Assembly (NCBI RefSeq): GCF_027924405.1
Contig: NZ_AP026978.1
Coordinates: forward strand, 5,580,001 to 5,644,000
Direction of reading: 5' to 3'
DNA from: Nocardia sputorum
GTDB taxonomy: Bacteria; Actinomycetota; Actinomycetes; Mycobacteriales; Mycobacteriaceae
DNA: 64,000 nucleotides
The notes beneath the pieces are model-generated. The model saw nothing but the letters and a program-made list of their open reading frames with translations, made no database searches and was not told the DNA's origin. Positions 1 through 8,101 of this stretch are shown here, piece after piece. A program made the translations under genes and the position numbers. Within the stretch, counting starts at the first letter, position 1; each line of letters begins with the position of its first letter.

Positions 1-866
1 CCGGCCCCACCACCTCGACGTTCGCCACGCTGAGCCCGAACAACCAGACGAAGGTCGCGCTGACCACCACGGGCGGCACGCCGCTGTCCGACGGCGGCAC
101 GTTCGGCGTGGGCACCGTGGTGGTGGCCCATTTCGACGAGGACATTCCCGACCGCGCCGCCGCCGAGAAGCATCTGGCCGTCACCACCGACCCGCCCGTC
201 GAGGGCTCGTGGTACTGGCTGGACGATCGCAACGCGCACTGGCGCCCGAAGGAGTACTACGCGCCCGGCACCAAGGTGAGCGTGGCGGCGAACATCTACG
301 GCCAGGAACTCGGCCGAGGGCTCTACGGCCAAGAGGACACCAAGACCACGTTCACCATCGGCGCGTCGCACGTCTCGATCGCCGACGACAACACCAAGCA
401 GATCCAGGTCTTCGAGAACGGCAGGCTGATCCGTACCATGCCGACCTCGATGGGCATGGGCGGCAGCGAGGTCGTCGCGGGCAAGACGATCACCTTCTGG
501 ACCCAGCCCGGGATCTACACGGTGATGGACAAGGCCAATCCGGTGATCATGGATTCGTCCACCTACGGCCTGCCGATCAACTCGCGCCTCGGCTACAAGG
601 AGGCCATCGGCTGGGCGACCCGGATCAGCACCGACGGCATCTACCTGCACCAGCTCGACTCCACCGTCTGGGCGCAGGGCAACACCGACGTGTCCCATGG
701 CTGTCTCAACCTCAGCGGCGAGAACGCCCAGTGGTTCTTCGCTTTCGCCGTCCCCGGTGACGTGGTGGAGATCCGCAACACCGGCGGCGCACCGCTCGAG
801 GTCTGGCAGAACGGCGACTGGGGCCTGCCGTGGGATCAGTGGGTGCAGGGCAGCGCGCTGCGGTAG
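1..866 (+). CDS. L,D-transpeptidase, 5' end missing
   Basis: C-terminal part of an Ig-like plus YkuD-domain L,D-transpeptidase, which makes 3-3 cross-links in peptidoglycan outside the membrane. The reading frame is open from base 3, so the gene begins upstream of the window. An Ig-like segment precedes the YkuD domain. The catalytic motif S-H-G-C-L-N is encoded near bases 700-717, with the cysteine as nucleophile. The length and ending (a Trp-rich tail DWGLPWDQW) fit the mycobacterial LdtMt2 type. The signal or lipoprotein sequence and any first Ig domain lie off the left edge. Family assignment is firm; the exact paralogue is not known. Confidence 0.92.
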   Translation, partial: GPTTSTFATLSPNNQTKVALTTTGGTPLSDGGTFGVGTVVVAHFDEDIPDRAAAEKHLAVTTDPPVEGSWYWLDDRNAHWRPKEYYAPGTKVSVAANIYGQELGRGLYGQEDTKTTFTIGASHVSIADDNTKQIQVFENGRLIRTMPTSMGMGGSEVVAGKTITFWTQPGIYTVMDKANPVIMDSSTYGLPINSRLGYKEAIGWATRISTDGIYLHQLDSTVWAQGNTDVSHGCLNLSGENAQWFFAFAVPGDVVEIRNTGGAPLEVWQNGDWGLPWDQWVQGSALR

Positions 867-1018
867 CGGCCGTCCAGCCGACACGCTGACCGGTCTTGCC
901 GAGGGCGGGAAGCTGCACTACATTCCTGCTCTCGCGAGACCACTCGGTCTCCAATCCCCGCGCGACGCCCCCAGGGCGGCGCCGCGTGGGACCCGCGTTG
1001 ACGATCGGAGCCGGCTCG

Positions 1019-1090
1019 ATGGCGATGCTGTTGTACTACCTGCTACTACCGCTGTATCTGGCCGAGTCGTTCGTCCGCTTACTGGACTGA
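1019..1090 (+). CDS. Possible 23-residue membrane peptide
   Basis: An ATG with GGAG about nine bases upstream opens a 23-codon frame, MAMLLYYLLLPLYLAESFVRLLD, that would form one very hydrophobic helix. It stands alone in the 625-base gap between the transpeptidase and the HxlR gene. I do not recognise a family, and so short a frame can occur by chance. Confidence 0.2.
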   Translation: MAMLLYYLLLPLYLAESFVRLLD

Positions 1091-1270
1091 GCGCCGATCC
1101 GCCCAGCTCTCCGGGTTCGTCCGCTCCTGCTTCCGACGTGGCGCTCGCCTCGCCGCCCCTCGCTCCCGGCGCATCGGCGGCTCGGGCTGCCCGCCGCCAA
1201 AGCGCTCTCGGCGCAGCAGCAGCGCCCGATGACCACTCTCGAGCGCGGCGCCCCGGGAGATCGAGGCACA

Positions 1271-1426
1271 TCAGGCCCGACTGCATCCATCGGGTGACAA
1301 ACACTTTGCGCACTCCTCGGCCGTCTGCCCGGCATAAAGCCGTTCGACGACCACGTCCGCGACCGGACGTCTCGCCGAGGCGTCGACTCCGACCAGGGAA
1401 AAGCCGCCAGCCGGTCGCGTGACCAT
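1271..1426 (-). CDS. Possible small Cys-containing protein or gene remnant
   Basis: A 51-codon frame on the minus strand (ATG at 1426) ends in a cysteine cluster, ECAKCLSPDGC. Its codons are mostly G/C-ending and it reads like protein (FSLVGVDASARRPVADVVVE), unlike the Arg/Pro-rich shadow frames nearby. No good ribosome binding site precedes it and the frame is open further upstream, so it could be the 3' end of a decayed gene. No family recognised. The rest of 867-1491 shows nothing else I can support. Confidence 0.22.
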   Translation of the reverse strand: MVTRPAGGFSLVGVDASARRPVADVVVERLYAGQTAEECAKCLSPDGCSRA

Positions 1427-1491
1427 GGCCGCACCGGTCCCGTAGTGAGCCTCCGGCGATGCGCCGGCCGACTGCCGCACCCGCGTCCCAC

Positions 1492-1962
1492 TCACCCGGC
1501 TTGCTCGGCCCCCGGCGGCTGGTGGAAGCCGGGACCGGCCTTGGGTTCGACGTCGCGCGGGTCGATCTGCTCGCGGCAGTGGTCGCAGACCAGCATGGGC
1601 GAGGTCTCCTGCCCGCAGCCGCGGTGTTCCAGGACGATCGGAGGGCCCTCCGGCCCGGCCAGGTGGTGATCGCCCCAGACCATCATCGCCGTGACGATCG
1701 GATACAGCTCGCGGCCCGCGGCGGTGAGGTGATAGTCGACGCGCCCGCCGCCGTGATCGGTGCGGGTGAAGATGCCCGCGTCGATCAGCATGCGCAGGCG
1801 GCTGGTGAGCAGGTTGCGATTGGTGATGCCGATGTTGCGGGCGAAATCGCTGAAACGGTGCACCCCGAAGAACGCCTCGGCGATGAGCAGGATGGTCCAC
1901 CGGTCGCCGAGCAGTTCGACCACGCGGGTGACCGAATCGTCGACCGGGCGCCGCAATGTCAT
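1492..1962 (-). CDS. HxlR-family transcriptional regulator
   Basis: 156-residue winged-helix regulator of the HxlR family. The conserved core LLGDRWTILLIAEAFFG is followed by a helix-turn-helix (ITNRNLLTSRLRMLIDAGIF) and a wing ending YHLTAAGRELYPI. The C-terminal tail carries two cysteine pairs (CGQ and CDHC), which may bind metal or respond to redox. It is divergent from the P450 gene with about 100 bases between start codons, so it very probably controls that P450 and itself. HxlR proteins typically sense electrophiles or aromatic compounds; the ligand here is unknown. Confidence 0.9.
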   Translation of the reverse strand: MTLRRPVDDSVTRVVELLGDRWTILLIAEAFFGVHRFSDFARNIGITNRNLLTSRLRMLIDAGIFTRTDHGGGRVDYHLTAAGRELYPIVTAMMVWGDHHLAGPEGPPIVLEHRGCGQETSPMLVCDHCREQIDPRDVEPKAGPGFHQPPGAEQAG

Positions 1963-1986
1963 GGCGCTATTTTCGCATCCTGGATC

Positions 1987-2023
1987 GGTATTGCTTTCCT
2001 ACCATCGGTATCACGATAATACC
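1987..2023. promoter_or_regulatory. Inverted repeats in HxlR/P450 divergent promoter
   Basis: In an AT-richer island between the divergent genes, GGTATT (1987-1992) and AATACC (2018-2023) form an inverted pair. A tighter one, GGTAT-N7-ATACC, spans 2007-2023. HxlR proteins bind short GTAT/ATAC-type inverted repeats, so this is the likely operator. The role is inferred from position and symmetry. Confidence 0.5.
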
Positions 2024-2063
2024 AACAGACCGTGCCCCTCCGGGCCGACAGCTGGGAGTGTCG

Positions 2064-3317
2064 ATGACGACCACGAACCACCCGACCGACGACTACGTGC
2101 GCCTGCTCGACCCCGCGGTGCGGCCGGACCCGTATCCCCTCTTCGCGCGGTTGCGCGAGTCCGGCGCGTTCCGGATCGGCACGGCTCCGGCGGTCGTGCT
2201 GACCCGCTATGCCGACTGCGCCGCCGTGCTGCGCGATCCCCGGGCGAGCGTCGACCGGTCACTGGCCCGCTTGCAACTCGGGTCGATGCCGATCTACGAC
2301 GGCACGCGCCACGACGGCGCGGCCCGGGCGAAACCCTCGTTCCTGTTCCTGGACCCGCCCGACCACACGCGCCTGCGCCGCCTGGTGTCCAAGGCGTTCA
2401 CCCCGCGCGTCGTGCGGCGACTGGAACCCCGGATCACCGAGATCGTCGACGACCTGCTCGACCAGCGCGCCCGCGAGGGGCGATTCGACGCCGTCGACCA
2501 CTTCGCCTACCCGCTGCCGGTCACCGTCATCTGCGAACTGCTCGGCGTGCCGCTCGCCGACGAAGCCCGGCTGAGCGCCTGGTCCGCGCTGCTGTCGCGC
2601 ACCCTCGATCCGACCTCCCGCGCCGCCGCCCAGTTCCGCGCCGACCCGGCGCAGATCCAGCGCGCCGGGACCGAGTTGCACGCCTACTTCGAAGAACTCA
2701 CCGATCGCCGCCGCCGCGCCCCCGGACCGGATCTGCTGTCCGAACTCATCGCCGCCGAAGACGCCGGGGACGCGCTCACCCACGCGGAACTGATCTCGAC
2801 CTGCGCACTGCTGCTGGTCGCCGGACACGAGACCACCGTCAACCTGATCGCCAACGCGACCCTCGCCCTGCTGCGCAGGCCGGACGAACTCGCCGCCCTC
2901 CGCGCGGATCCGGACCGGGCGGCGGGCGTGGTCGAGGAGACGCTGCGCTTCGACCCGCCGGTCCAGTTGATCCCGCGCATCGCCGCCGACGACATGACCG
3001 TCGGCGACACAGACATCCAGCGCGGCGATCTGGTGGTGCTGCTGATCGCCGCCGCGCACCGCGACGCCTCGACGTTCGCCGACCCCGACCGCTTCGACCC
3101 GGCGCGGGACAACCGCCACCTGGCTTTCGGCCTAGGGGCGCACTTCTGCGTCGGCGCTCCCTTGGCCCGCTTGGAGGCGCGCGTGGCGCTGACCCGGTTC
3201 GCGCAACGAGTGGAATCGCCTTCCCTGCTGATGGACCCGCCGCCCTACCGGGAGCACGTCAACCTGCGCGGACCCGCGCACTTGCCCATCGAGTTCGCGG
3301 CGATCCGTCCCCGCTAG
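2064..3317 (+). CDS. Cytochrome P450
   Basis: 417-residue soluble bacterial P450 monooxygenase. The I-helix oxygen-binding motif AGHETT is near residue 253, the K-helix ExxR is near 291, and the heme-ligand loop FGLGAHFCVG carries the axial cysteine near 362. The ATG at 2064 is chosen over upstream in-frame codons because GGGAG lies just before it and the protein then starts like other class I P450s (DDYVRLLDPAVRPDPYPLFARL). No ferredoxin or ferredoxin reductase is adjacent, so electrons must come from elsewhere. The substrate is unknown. It is probably controlled by the divergent HxlR regulator. Its last roughly 25 bases recur in the degenerate repeats that follow. Confidence 0.95.
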   Translation: MTTTNHPTDDYVRLLDPAVRPDPYPLFARLRESGAFRIGTAPAVVLTRYADCAAVLRDPRASVDRSLARLQLGSMPIYDGTRHDGAARAKPSFLFLDPPDHTRLRRLVSKAFTPRVVRRLEPRITEIVDDLLDQRAREGRFDAVDHFAYPLPVTVICELLGVPLADEARLSAWSALLSRTLDPTSRAAAQFRADPAQIQRAGTELHAYFEELTDRRRRAPGPDLLSELIAAEDAGDALTHAELISTCALLLVAGHETTVNLIANATLALLRRPDELAALRADPDRAAGVVEETLRFDPPVQLIPRIAADDMTVGDTDIQRGDLVVLLIAAAHRDASTFADPDRFDPARDNRHLAFGLGAHFCVGAPLARLEARVALTRFAQRVESPSLLMDPPPYREHVNLRGPAHLPIEFAAIRPR

Positions 3318-3830
3318 CGACGGGGTCAGCCGTCGTAAGAGCAGGCGGCCGCCGCGCGCAGCCCCGACCCCACACAGCCGCACGTGCACGCGCCCTCGCC
3401 GGGCACCCAGCGTCGAGCGATCGCACTCCGTTAGCGGACGCGACGCGCGGCGTCCAGCCATCAGCGCAGCGGGGGGCCACCGCGTGCGGCCCGACCTTAC
3501 AGCTGCGCGGAGCGCGCCCTCGCCGAGCACTCCGTGTCGCAGCGATCCAGCCCCGCTAGCGACGCGGGCCAGCCGTCGTACGAGACATGCGGCCTCCATC
3601 CCCCGGCGAGGCGGGTCGCCGCCGCGTGCAACGCCGCCGCCACACAGTCCCACATGACCGCGCCCGCACCGAGCACCCGCGTTCGCGGCGATCCGACCCC
3701 GCTATCGACGCGGCTCAGCCGTCGTACGCGACGTGCGGCGTCCATTCTTCGGCGGGGCGGGTGGCCGCGGCGTGCAGCGCCGCCGCCACACGGTCGCGTG
3801 TGAACGCGCCCTCGCCGAGCACTCCGTTGA
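3296..3830. repeat. Four degenerate tandem copies of the P450/SDR gene junction
   Basis: The segment joining the P450 3' end to the SDR 3' end is present about four times. Each unit opens with a version of GCGGCGATCCGNCCCCGCTAGCGACG, beginning near 3296, 3411, 3535 and 3680. Each continues into a copy of the last roughly 110 coding bases of the minus-strand SDR gene (recurring CAGCCGTCGTACG and CGCCCTCGCCGAGCAC). Spacings are about 115, 125 and 150 bases, so the copies differ by indels. Only the last is part of the intact SDR gene. Translated on the minus strand, copy three still reads VAAALHAAATRLAGGWRPHVSYDG-like sequence in pieces. Confidence 0.75.
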
Positions 3831-4368
3831 TCTGCACCGCGACGGCCCGGATGCCCTCGGGCGCGAGGGTGGCGTCCAAGCTGGTCACCAAGTTGCGCAC
3901 CGCCGCCTTCTGGACGCCGAGCGAAGCGGCCCGATGCCACGGCTTGTCCGCGGCCGCGCTGCCGGTGACCAGCACGCGGGCGCCCTCGGACAGGAAGGGC
4001 CGCGCCGCTTGCACGGCGGGCAGCAGCGCCGCCGCGCCGACGGTGAAGTCCTCGATCAACTCCGGCACGGAGAGCCGTAACGGATCGGCTTCCCGGAAGA
4101 CGCTGGGGTTGAAGTGCAATACGTCGATCCGGCCGTGGCGTTCGCCCACCCCGGCGACCACCCGGGTCACGTCGGCGGGATCGCGCAGATCCACCCCCAC
4201 GCCCTCGGCGTCGAAGCCTTGCTCGCGCAATTCCTTCGTCAACGGCTCGGCCTCCTCGGGCAACCGGCAGGCCAGCACCGCGGTGTAACCGTCGGCGGCG
4301 AACAGGCGGGCCACCGACAACCCGACACCGGGCCCGGCGCCGAGCACGAGAAGCACGGGCGCGGTCAT
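3715..4368 (-). CDS. Short-chain dehydrogenase/reductase-like protein
   Basis: 217-residue Rossmann protein with a shifted nucleotide motif (LVLGAGPGVGLSVARLF instead of TGxxxGxG) and the SDR strand order DVLHFNPSVF and VLVTGSAAADKP. The usual YxxxK catalytic pair is not present: the equivalent stretch is HRAASLGVQKAAVRN, which keeps only the lysine. It may therefore bind NAD(P) without standard SDR chemistry. GGAG precedes the ATG. It follows the FUSC-SRPBCC gene on the same strand after 37 bases, so the two are probably co-transcribed. Its 3' end is the source of the adjacent degenerate repeats. Confidence 0.82.
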   Translation of the reverse strand: MTAPVLLVLGAGPGVGLSVARLFAADGYTAVLACRLPEEAEPLTKELREQGFDAEGVGVDLRDPADVTRVVAGVGERHGRIDVLHFNPSVFREADPLRLSVPELIEDFTVGAAALLPAVQAARPFLSEGARVLVTGSAAADKPWHRAASLGVQKAAVRNLVTSLDATLAPEGIRAVAVQINGVLGEGAFTRDRVAAALHAAATRPAEEWTPHVAYDG

Positions 4369-4405
4369 GATCGCTCCGCCCCGGCCCGGCGGCTGTGTCT
4401 CGCGA

Positions 4406-6541
4406 TCATTCGACGACAGCCTTGATCCGGTTCAGCGTCTCGCGCATCCCCTCGACGTTGGTCTTGCCGCGCGTCCACCCGGCCAGCAACCAGTACAGCC
4501 GCAGCACCGGGTTGCTGTGCAGCTGGAACGATTCGGTGACGTCGGTGCCGCCGTCGACCGGTTCGAAGACATAGCGCCAGGTGTTGATCGGCATGCCCCG
4601 CGGTCCGAGCACGGTGAACGCGAACTCCCGGCCCGGCTCGCAGGCGACGATGCGGCACACCGTCGCGTACTTCAGCCCCCAGCCGTTGCGGTTGACGTGA
4701 CCGCGGAACTTCACGCCGACCGCCGGGCCGGTGGCGCCGCCGAGCCACTCCGCGGCGAACGTCTCGGGACTGAACCGCCCGGTGTTCTCGATGTCACTGA
4801 CCAGTGCCCAGATCTCGTCGGCGGGCGCGGCCATCCGGACCGTCACGCTGTCATGCATGCGCCGAACGCTAGCAGGCGGCCCGGCCGTCGCCTCCGGCTC
4901 GAACCGGGCCGCCGCCGAGCGGGCCGCCCAGCCGTCCACGTCCGGCAGCCACCCGCCGGGTGGCAGCACCCAGCACGCGGCGAGCAGGTCGTGACCGAAG
5001 TGCGCGAGCGCCGCGTGTTCGGGCCAGTGCTCGCGGGTCCACTCCGGGTCGTCGGTCGCCGAGTCGATGCCGCTGCGGACGACGCCGACCAGCTCGAATT
5101 GCAGATGCTGGACCAGCACCCAGGCCACGGCGTCCATCGGCTTGTGCCGCAGGCGGTCGAGCAGGACGTCGGCGGCGGCGCGCACCCGGTGCTCCATCCA
5201 GCGGAAGGTGCGCCGGTGGGCGCGGGGCGCGACGCCGTACAGCGCGAGCACCGCGACGGCGACGCCGAGCACGGTCTCCCACAACCGGTCGCGCAGCACC
5301 GGTCCGATCGGTCCGCCCGTGGTGGCGACCCCACCCGCGATGAGCGCCACCGGCGTGATGAAGACGACGGCCAGCGCGTAGTTGCGCGGCACGAACAGCT
5401 CGATGCAGAACTGCAGCGCGGCGATCAGGACGATCAGCGCGTAGCCGGTCGGCCCCACTTGGTAGATGAGCGCGAAGAGGCCGAGTCCAGCGATGGTGCC
5501 GACGAACCGGTGGATGGCCCGCACCTGCCCACGCACGCGATCGGGCCCGGCTTGCAGCACGATGAGGGCGCTGAGCACCGCCCAGTGCGGACGGTCCAGA
5601 CCGAGCAGCGCGCTCAGCGCGCCCGCGCCGAGGCAGCCCGCTGCGACCCGCAGCGCGCTGATCGCCGCGTGCGAGGAGAACGACAGCGAACGCGCCAGCC
5701 GGAAGCCGATGGCCGGGCGGGCGAACGAGACCAGAGGATCGACCAGGAGATCGTCGGTGTCGTCGTCGGGAGCGTGCCCGGCGAGCCCGCGGCGCGCGCC
5801 CTGCAAGGTGGCCAGCAACTCGGCTTCGCCCGGGTCGGAGGGCAGGCCCGCGTCGTAGACCGCGGCCCACGCGTCGGCCATCGCGGCGCCCGCCCGGTGG
5901 CGCAGGTCGATGGCGGGCGTCCCCGCCTCCCGCGCCGCGACGTAGGCGTCGACCGCGCGGACCGCCGCCGCGACCGCCGTCCGTTCCGGTTTGCGGCGAT
6001 CACGCAGCACCCCGGCCATCGACACGGCGAGCGCCGCCGCGACACCGCAGGCGGCGCCGAACAACAGCGTCGCCACCGCGGTGCCGGTCTCGGCCGCTTT
6101 CATCGCGCCCGCGCAGACCAGCGCGAAGAACAGCGCGCCCGGCGGACCCAGCCGCAGCGCATCGATGACGAACACGGCCACGACCGCGATCGCCGTCACC
6201 ACGACGACCATCAGCAGCGATGAACCGAAGCCCGCGTCCAGCAGGCCGCCGATCGCAGCGCCGACGCCGCAGGAAGCCAGCAACGCCGAGCCGGCCGCGA
6301 GGACGACCCAGCCGCGCACCCGGTACGGCCGCCCCTCGCCGTAGAGCACGGCGAAGGCGCCGAACATGACGAACACCGCCACGTCCGGATGGCCGAGGCC
6401 GGTGATGATCGCGGCCGGGACGGCGAATGCCAGCGCGGCGCGCAACGCCACGCTCCACCGCCGTCCCGCGGGCGAGAGGGCGAACAACAGCGAGCCCACC
6501 CGGCCCTTCGGTGGCACCGGATCCGGGTATGTCGCTGCCAC
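4406..6541 (-). CDS. FUSC-type membrane protein fused to a SRPBCC domain
   Basis: Roughly 711-residue protein. About residues 1-560 are a FUSC-family (aromatic-acid exporter-like) membrane protein with two hydrophobic halves separated by a soluble middle (residues about 190-280). From MHDSVTVRMAAP onward (codon at 4858) the last 150 residues are a complete SRPBCC hydrophobic-ligand/START-like domain. No stop separates them. The GTG at 6541 is chosen because AAAGGA lies six bases before it; an upstream GTG at 6580 has no such site. The SRPBCC part has the size of a free-standing protein and its start codon has a -10-like TAGCGT seven bases upstream, so it may also be made separately. Confidence 0.8.
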   Translation of the reverse strand: MAATYPDPVPPKGRVGSLLFALSPAGRRWSVALRAALAFAVPAAIITGLGHPDVAVFVMFGAFAVLYGEGRPYRVRGWVVLAAGSALLASCGVGAAIGGLLDAGFGSSLLMVVVVTAIAVVAVFVIDALRLGPPGALFFALVCAGAMKAAETGTAVATLLFGAACGVAAALAVSMAGVLRDRRKPERTAVAAAVRAVDAYVAAREAGTPAIDLRHRAGAAMADAWAAVYDAGLPSDPGEAELLATLQGARRGLAGHAPDDDTDDLLVDPLVSFARPAIGFRLARSLSFSSHAAISALRVAAGCLGAGALSALLGLDRPHWAVLSALIVLQAGPDRVRGQVRAIHRFVGTIAGLGLFALIYQVGPTGYALIVLIAALQFCIELFVPRNYALAVVFITPVALIAGGVATTGGPIGPVLRDRLWETVLGVAVAVLALYGVAPRAHRRTFRWMEHRVRAAADVLLDRLRHKPMDAVAWVLVQHLQFELVGVVRSGIDSATDDPEWTREHWPEHAALAHFGHDLLAACWVLPPGGWLPDVDGWAARSAAARFEPEATAGPPASVRRMHDSVTVRMAAPADEIWALVSDIENTGRFSPETFAAEWLGGATGPAVGVKFRGHVNRNGWGLKYATVCRIVACEPGREFAFTVLGPRGMPINTWRYVFEPVDGGTDVTESFQLHSNPVLRLYWLLAGWTRGKTNVEGMRETLNRIKAVVE
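4866..4871 (-). promoter_or_regulatory. Possible internal -10 element for the SRPBCC part
   Basis: On the minus strand TAGCGT lies seven bases before the ATG at 4858, the arrangement of leaderless genes in Actinobacteria. It falls inside the fused reading frame. A short match of this kind can be chance. Confidence 0.3.
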
Positions 6542-6584
6542 CTGCTGTCCTTTCTGGTCTGGACGAACTGCCTGGTGCACACAT

Positions 6585-6590
6585 TAGATT
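6585..6590 (+). promoter_or_regulatory. -10 element for a leaderless amidase transcript
   Basis: TAGATT lies six bases upstream of the ATG at 6597 with no separate Shine-Dalgarno spacing. That predicts transcription starting at or next to the start codon. Confidence 0.5.
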
Positions 6591-6596
6591 CGAGGC

Positions 6597-8015
6597 ATGA
6601 CCGCCGACGCTCATCTTCCGCTACCCACGCGCGTCCACGCCTTCGGCGACGACGCGCTCGGTGATCACGACGCCGTCGCCTTGGCCACGCTGGTGCGCGA
6701 CGGTGCGGTCGCGCCACACGAACTCGCCGCCGCCGCGGTGGCGCGCGCGGAGCGGGTCGAGGAGCTGGCGGCGGTCGCCTACTCCAGCTATGCCGAACCG
6801 CTGCTGCCCGCCGAACGGACCGGCGCCTTGTACGGCGTGCCCAGTTTCGTGAAGGACAACACCGACGTGGCGGGCATGCCGACGAATCAGGGCACGGCCG
6901 CGTTCCGCGCGCGGCCCGCTCGCGCGCACAGCGGCTACACCCGCCAGTTCCTCAGCACCGGTCTCACCGTCCTCGGCAAGAGCGCCATGCCGGAATTCGG
7001 TTTCAACGCCAGCAGCGAGACACCGCACCTCGCGCCCACCCGCAATCCGTGGCACACCGGGTATTCCGTGGGCGGTTCGTCGGGCGGGGCCGCCGCGCTG
7101 GTGGCGGCGGGTGTCGTCCCGATCGCGCACGGCAACGACGGCGGCGGATCGATCCGGATTCCGGCGGCGTGCGCCGGACTGGTCGGCTTGAAGCCGACGC
7201 GGGGACGGCACGTGGTGTCCGGGCTGGCGCGTTCGCTGCCGGTCGACATCGTCAGCGAAGGCGTGCTGACCAGGACGGTGCGCGACACGGCGGCGTATAC
7301 CGCGGCGGTCGAACGCTATCGGCGCAATCCGGCGCTGCCGCCGATCGGCCGCGTCGACGGTCCACCGGGACGGCGCATGCGGATCGCCCTCGTGCTCGAC
7401 AACCTCGCGGGGCCGGTGCCCGCCGGTCCGACCCGGGATGCCGTCGAAAGCGTCGCCCGCACGCTCGAGGCCTGCGGCCATTCGGTCGAGCCGGTGCCGT
7501 TGCCGTTCGACGCCACGATCGAAAGCGCCTTCCTGCACTATTGGGGGCTGCTCGCGGCCGCGATCACCACGACCGGACGGTTTCTCGACCGCCGGTTCGA
7601 CGCGCGCCGCGTGGACGACCTCACCGCGGGCCTTCGTGCCTTCTTCCTGCACCGGGCCTTGCGCGCCCCGCTCACGCTCTACCGGCTACGCGCGGCGGCG
7701 GCCACCTATGAGCAGGCGCTCGGGCCCTACGACGCGGTGCTGCTGCCCACGCTCGGTCACACCACGCCGCCCCTCGGCCATCTCAGCCCGACCGTGCCGT
7801 TCGACGAACTCCTCGACCGGTTGCGCGCCTACGTCTGCTTCACACCGATCAACAACATCACCGGGACGCCGGCCATCACCGTTCCGGCGGGCCTGACCGA
7901 CGCCGGGCTGCCCATCGGAGTGCAGTTCGCCGCCACCCGCGGCAACGAGCGCACCCTGCTGGAGCTGGCGTATCTGATCGAGTCCGAGCGGCCCTTCCCC
8001 CGCGTCGATCGCTGA
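6597..8015 (+). CDS. Amidase, amidase-signature family
   Basis: 472-residue amidase-signature hydrolase that cleaves amide bonds of an unknown substrate in the cytoplasm. The Ser-cisSer-Lys triad is visible: Lys86 in SFVKDN, Ser161/Ser162 in VGGSSGGAA, and nucleophile Ser185 in GNDGGGSIRIPAACAG. The C-terminal TPINNITGTPAITVPAG is also typical. Length is normal for the family. It is divergent from the FUSC-SRPBCC gene, with start codons about 55 bases apart. It is not adjacent to gatB or gatC, so it is not the glutamyl-tRNA amidotransferase subunit. Confidence 0.93.
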   Translation: MTADAHLPLPTRVHAFGDDALGDHDAVALATLVRDGAVAPHELAAAAVARAERVEELAAVAYSSYAEPLLPAERTGALYGVPSFVKDNTDVAGMPTNQGTAAFRARPARAHSGYTRQFLSTGLTVLGKSAMPEFGFNASSETPHLAPTRNPWHTGYSVGGSSGGAAALVAAGVVPIAHGNDGGGSIRIPAACAGLVGLKPTRGRHVVSGLARSLPVDIVSEGVLTRTVRDTAAYTAAVERYRRNPALPPIGRVDGPPGRRMRIALVLDNLAGPVPAGPTRDAVESVARTLEACGHSVEPVPLPFDATIESAFLHYWGLLAAAITTTGRFLDRRFDARRVDDLTAGLRAFFLHRALRAPLTLYRLRAAAATYEQALGPYDAVLLPTLGHTTPPLGHLSPTVPFDELLDRLRAYVCFTPINNITGTPAITVPAGLTDAGLPIGVQFAATRGNERTLLELAYLIESERPFPRVDR

Positions 8016-8030
8016 CCCGCACTCTCGGAA

Positions 8031-8049
8031 TTAGGGTAGGCTAAGTTCG
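8031..8049 (+). promoter_or_regulatory. Iron-box-like operator (IdeR/DtxR type)
   Basis: TTAGGGTAGGCTAAGTTCG matches 14 of 19 positions of the IdeR/DtxR consensus TTAGGTTAGGCTAACCTAA, with the left half nearly perfect. It sits 53-71 bases before the methyltransferase start and overlaps -10-like TAGGCT, the usual place for an iron-dependent repressor. Inferred from sequence alone. Confidence 0.6.
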
Positions 8050-8101
8050 CTCAGCGCAAGGATCGGGGCGGACACGGCCGCAGGCCGGAGAGGACGAAAC
8101 C

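Noticed and set aside
4367..6223. 618-codon plus-strand frame opposite the FUSC-SRPBCC gene
   Set aside because: Arg/Gln/His-rich shadow with no recognisable domain, antisense to a gene with clear membrane helices.
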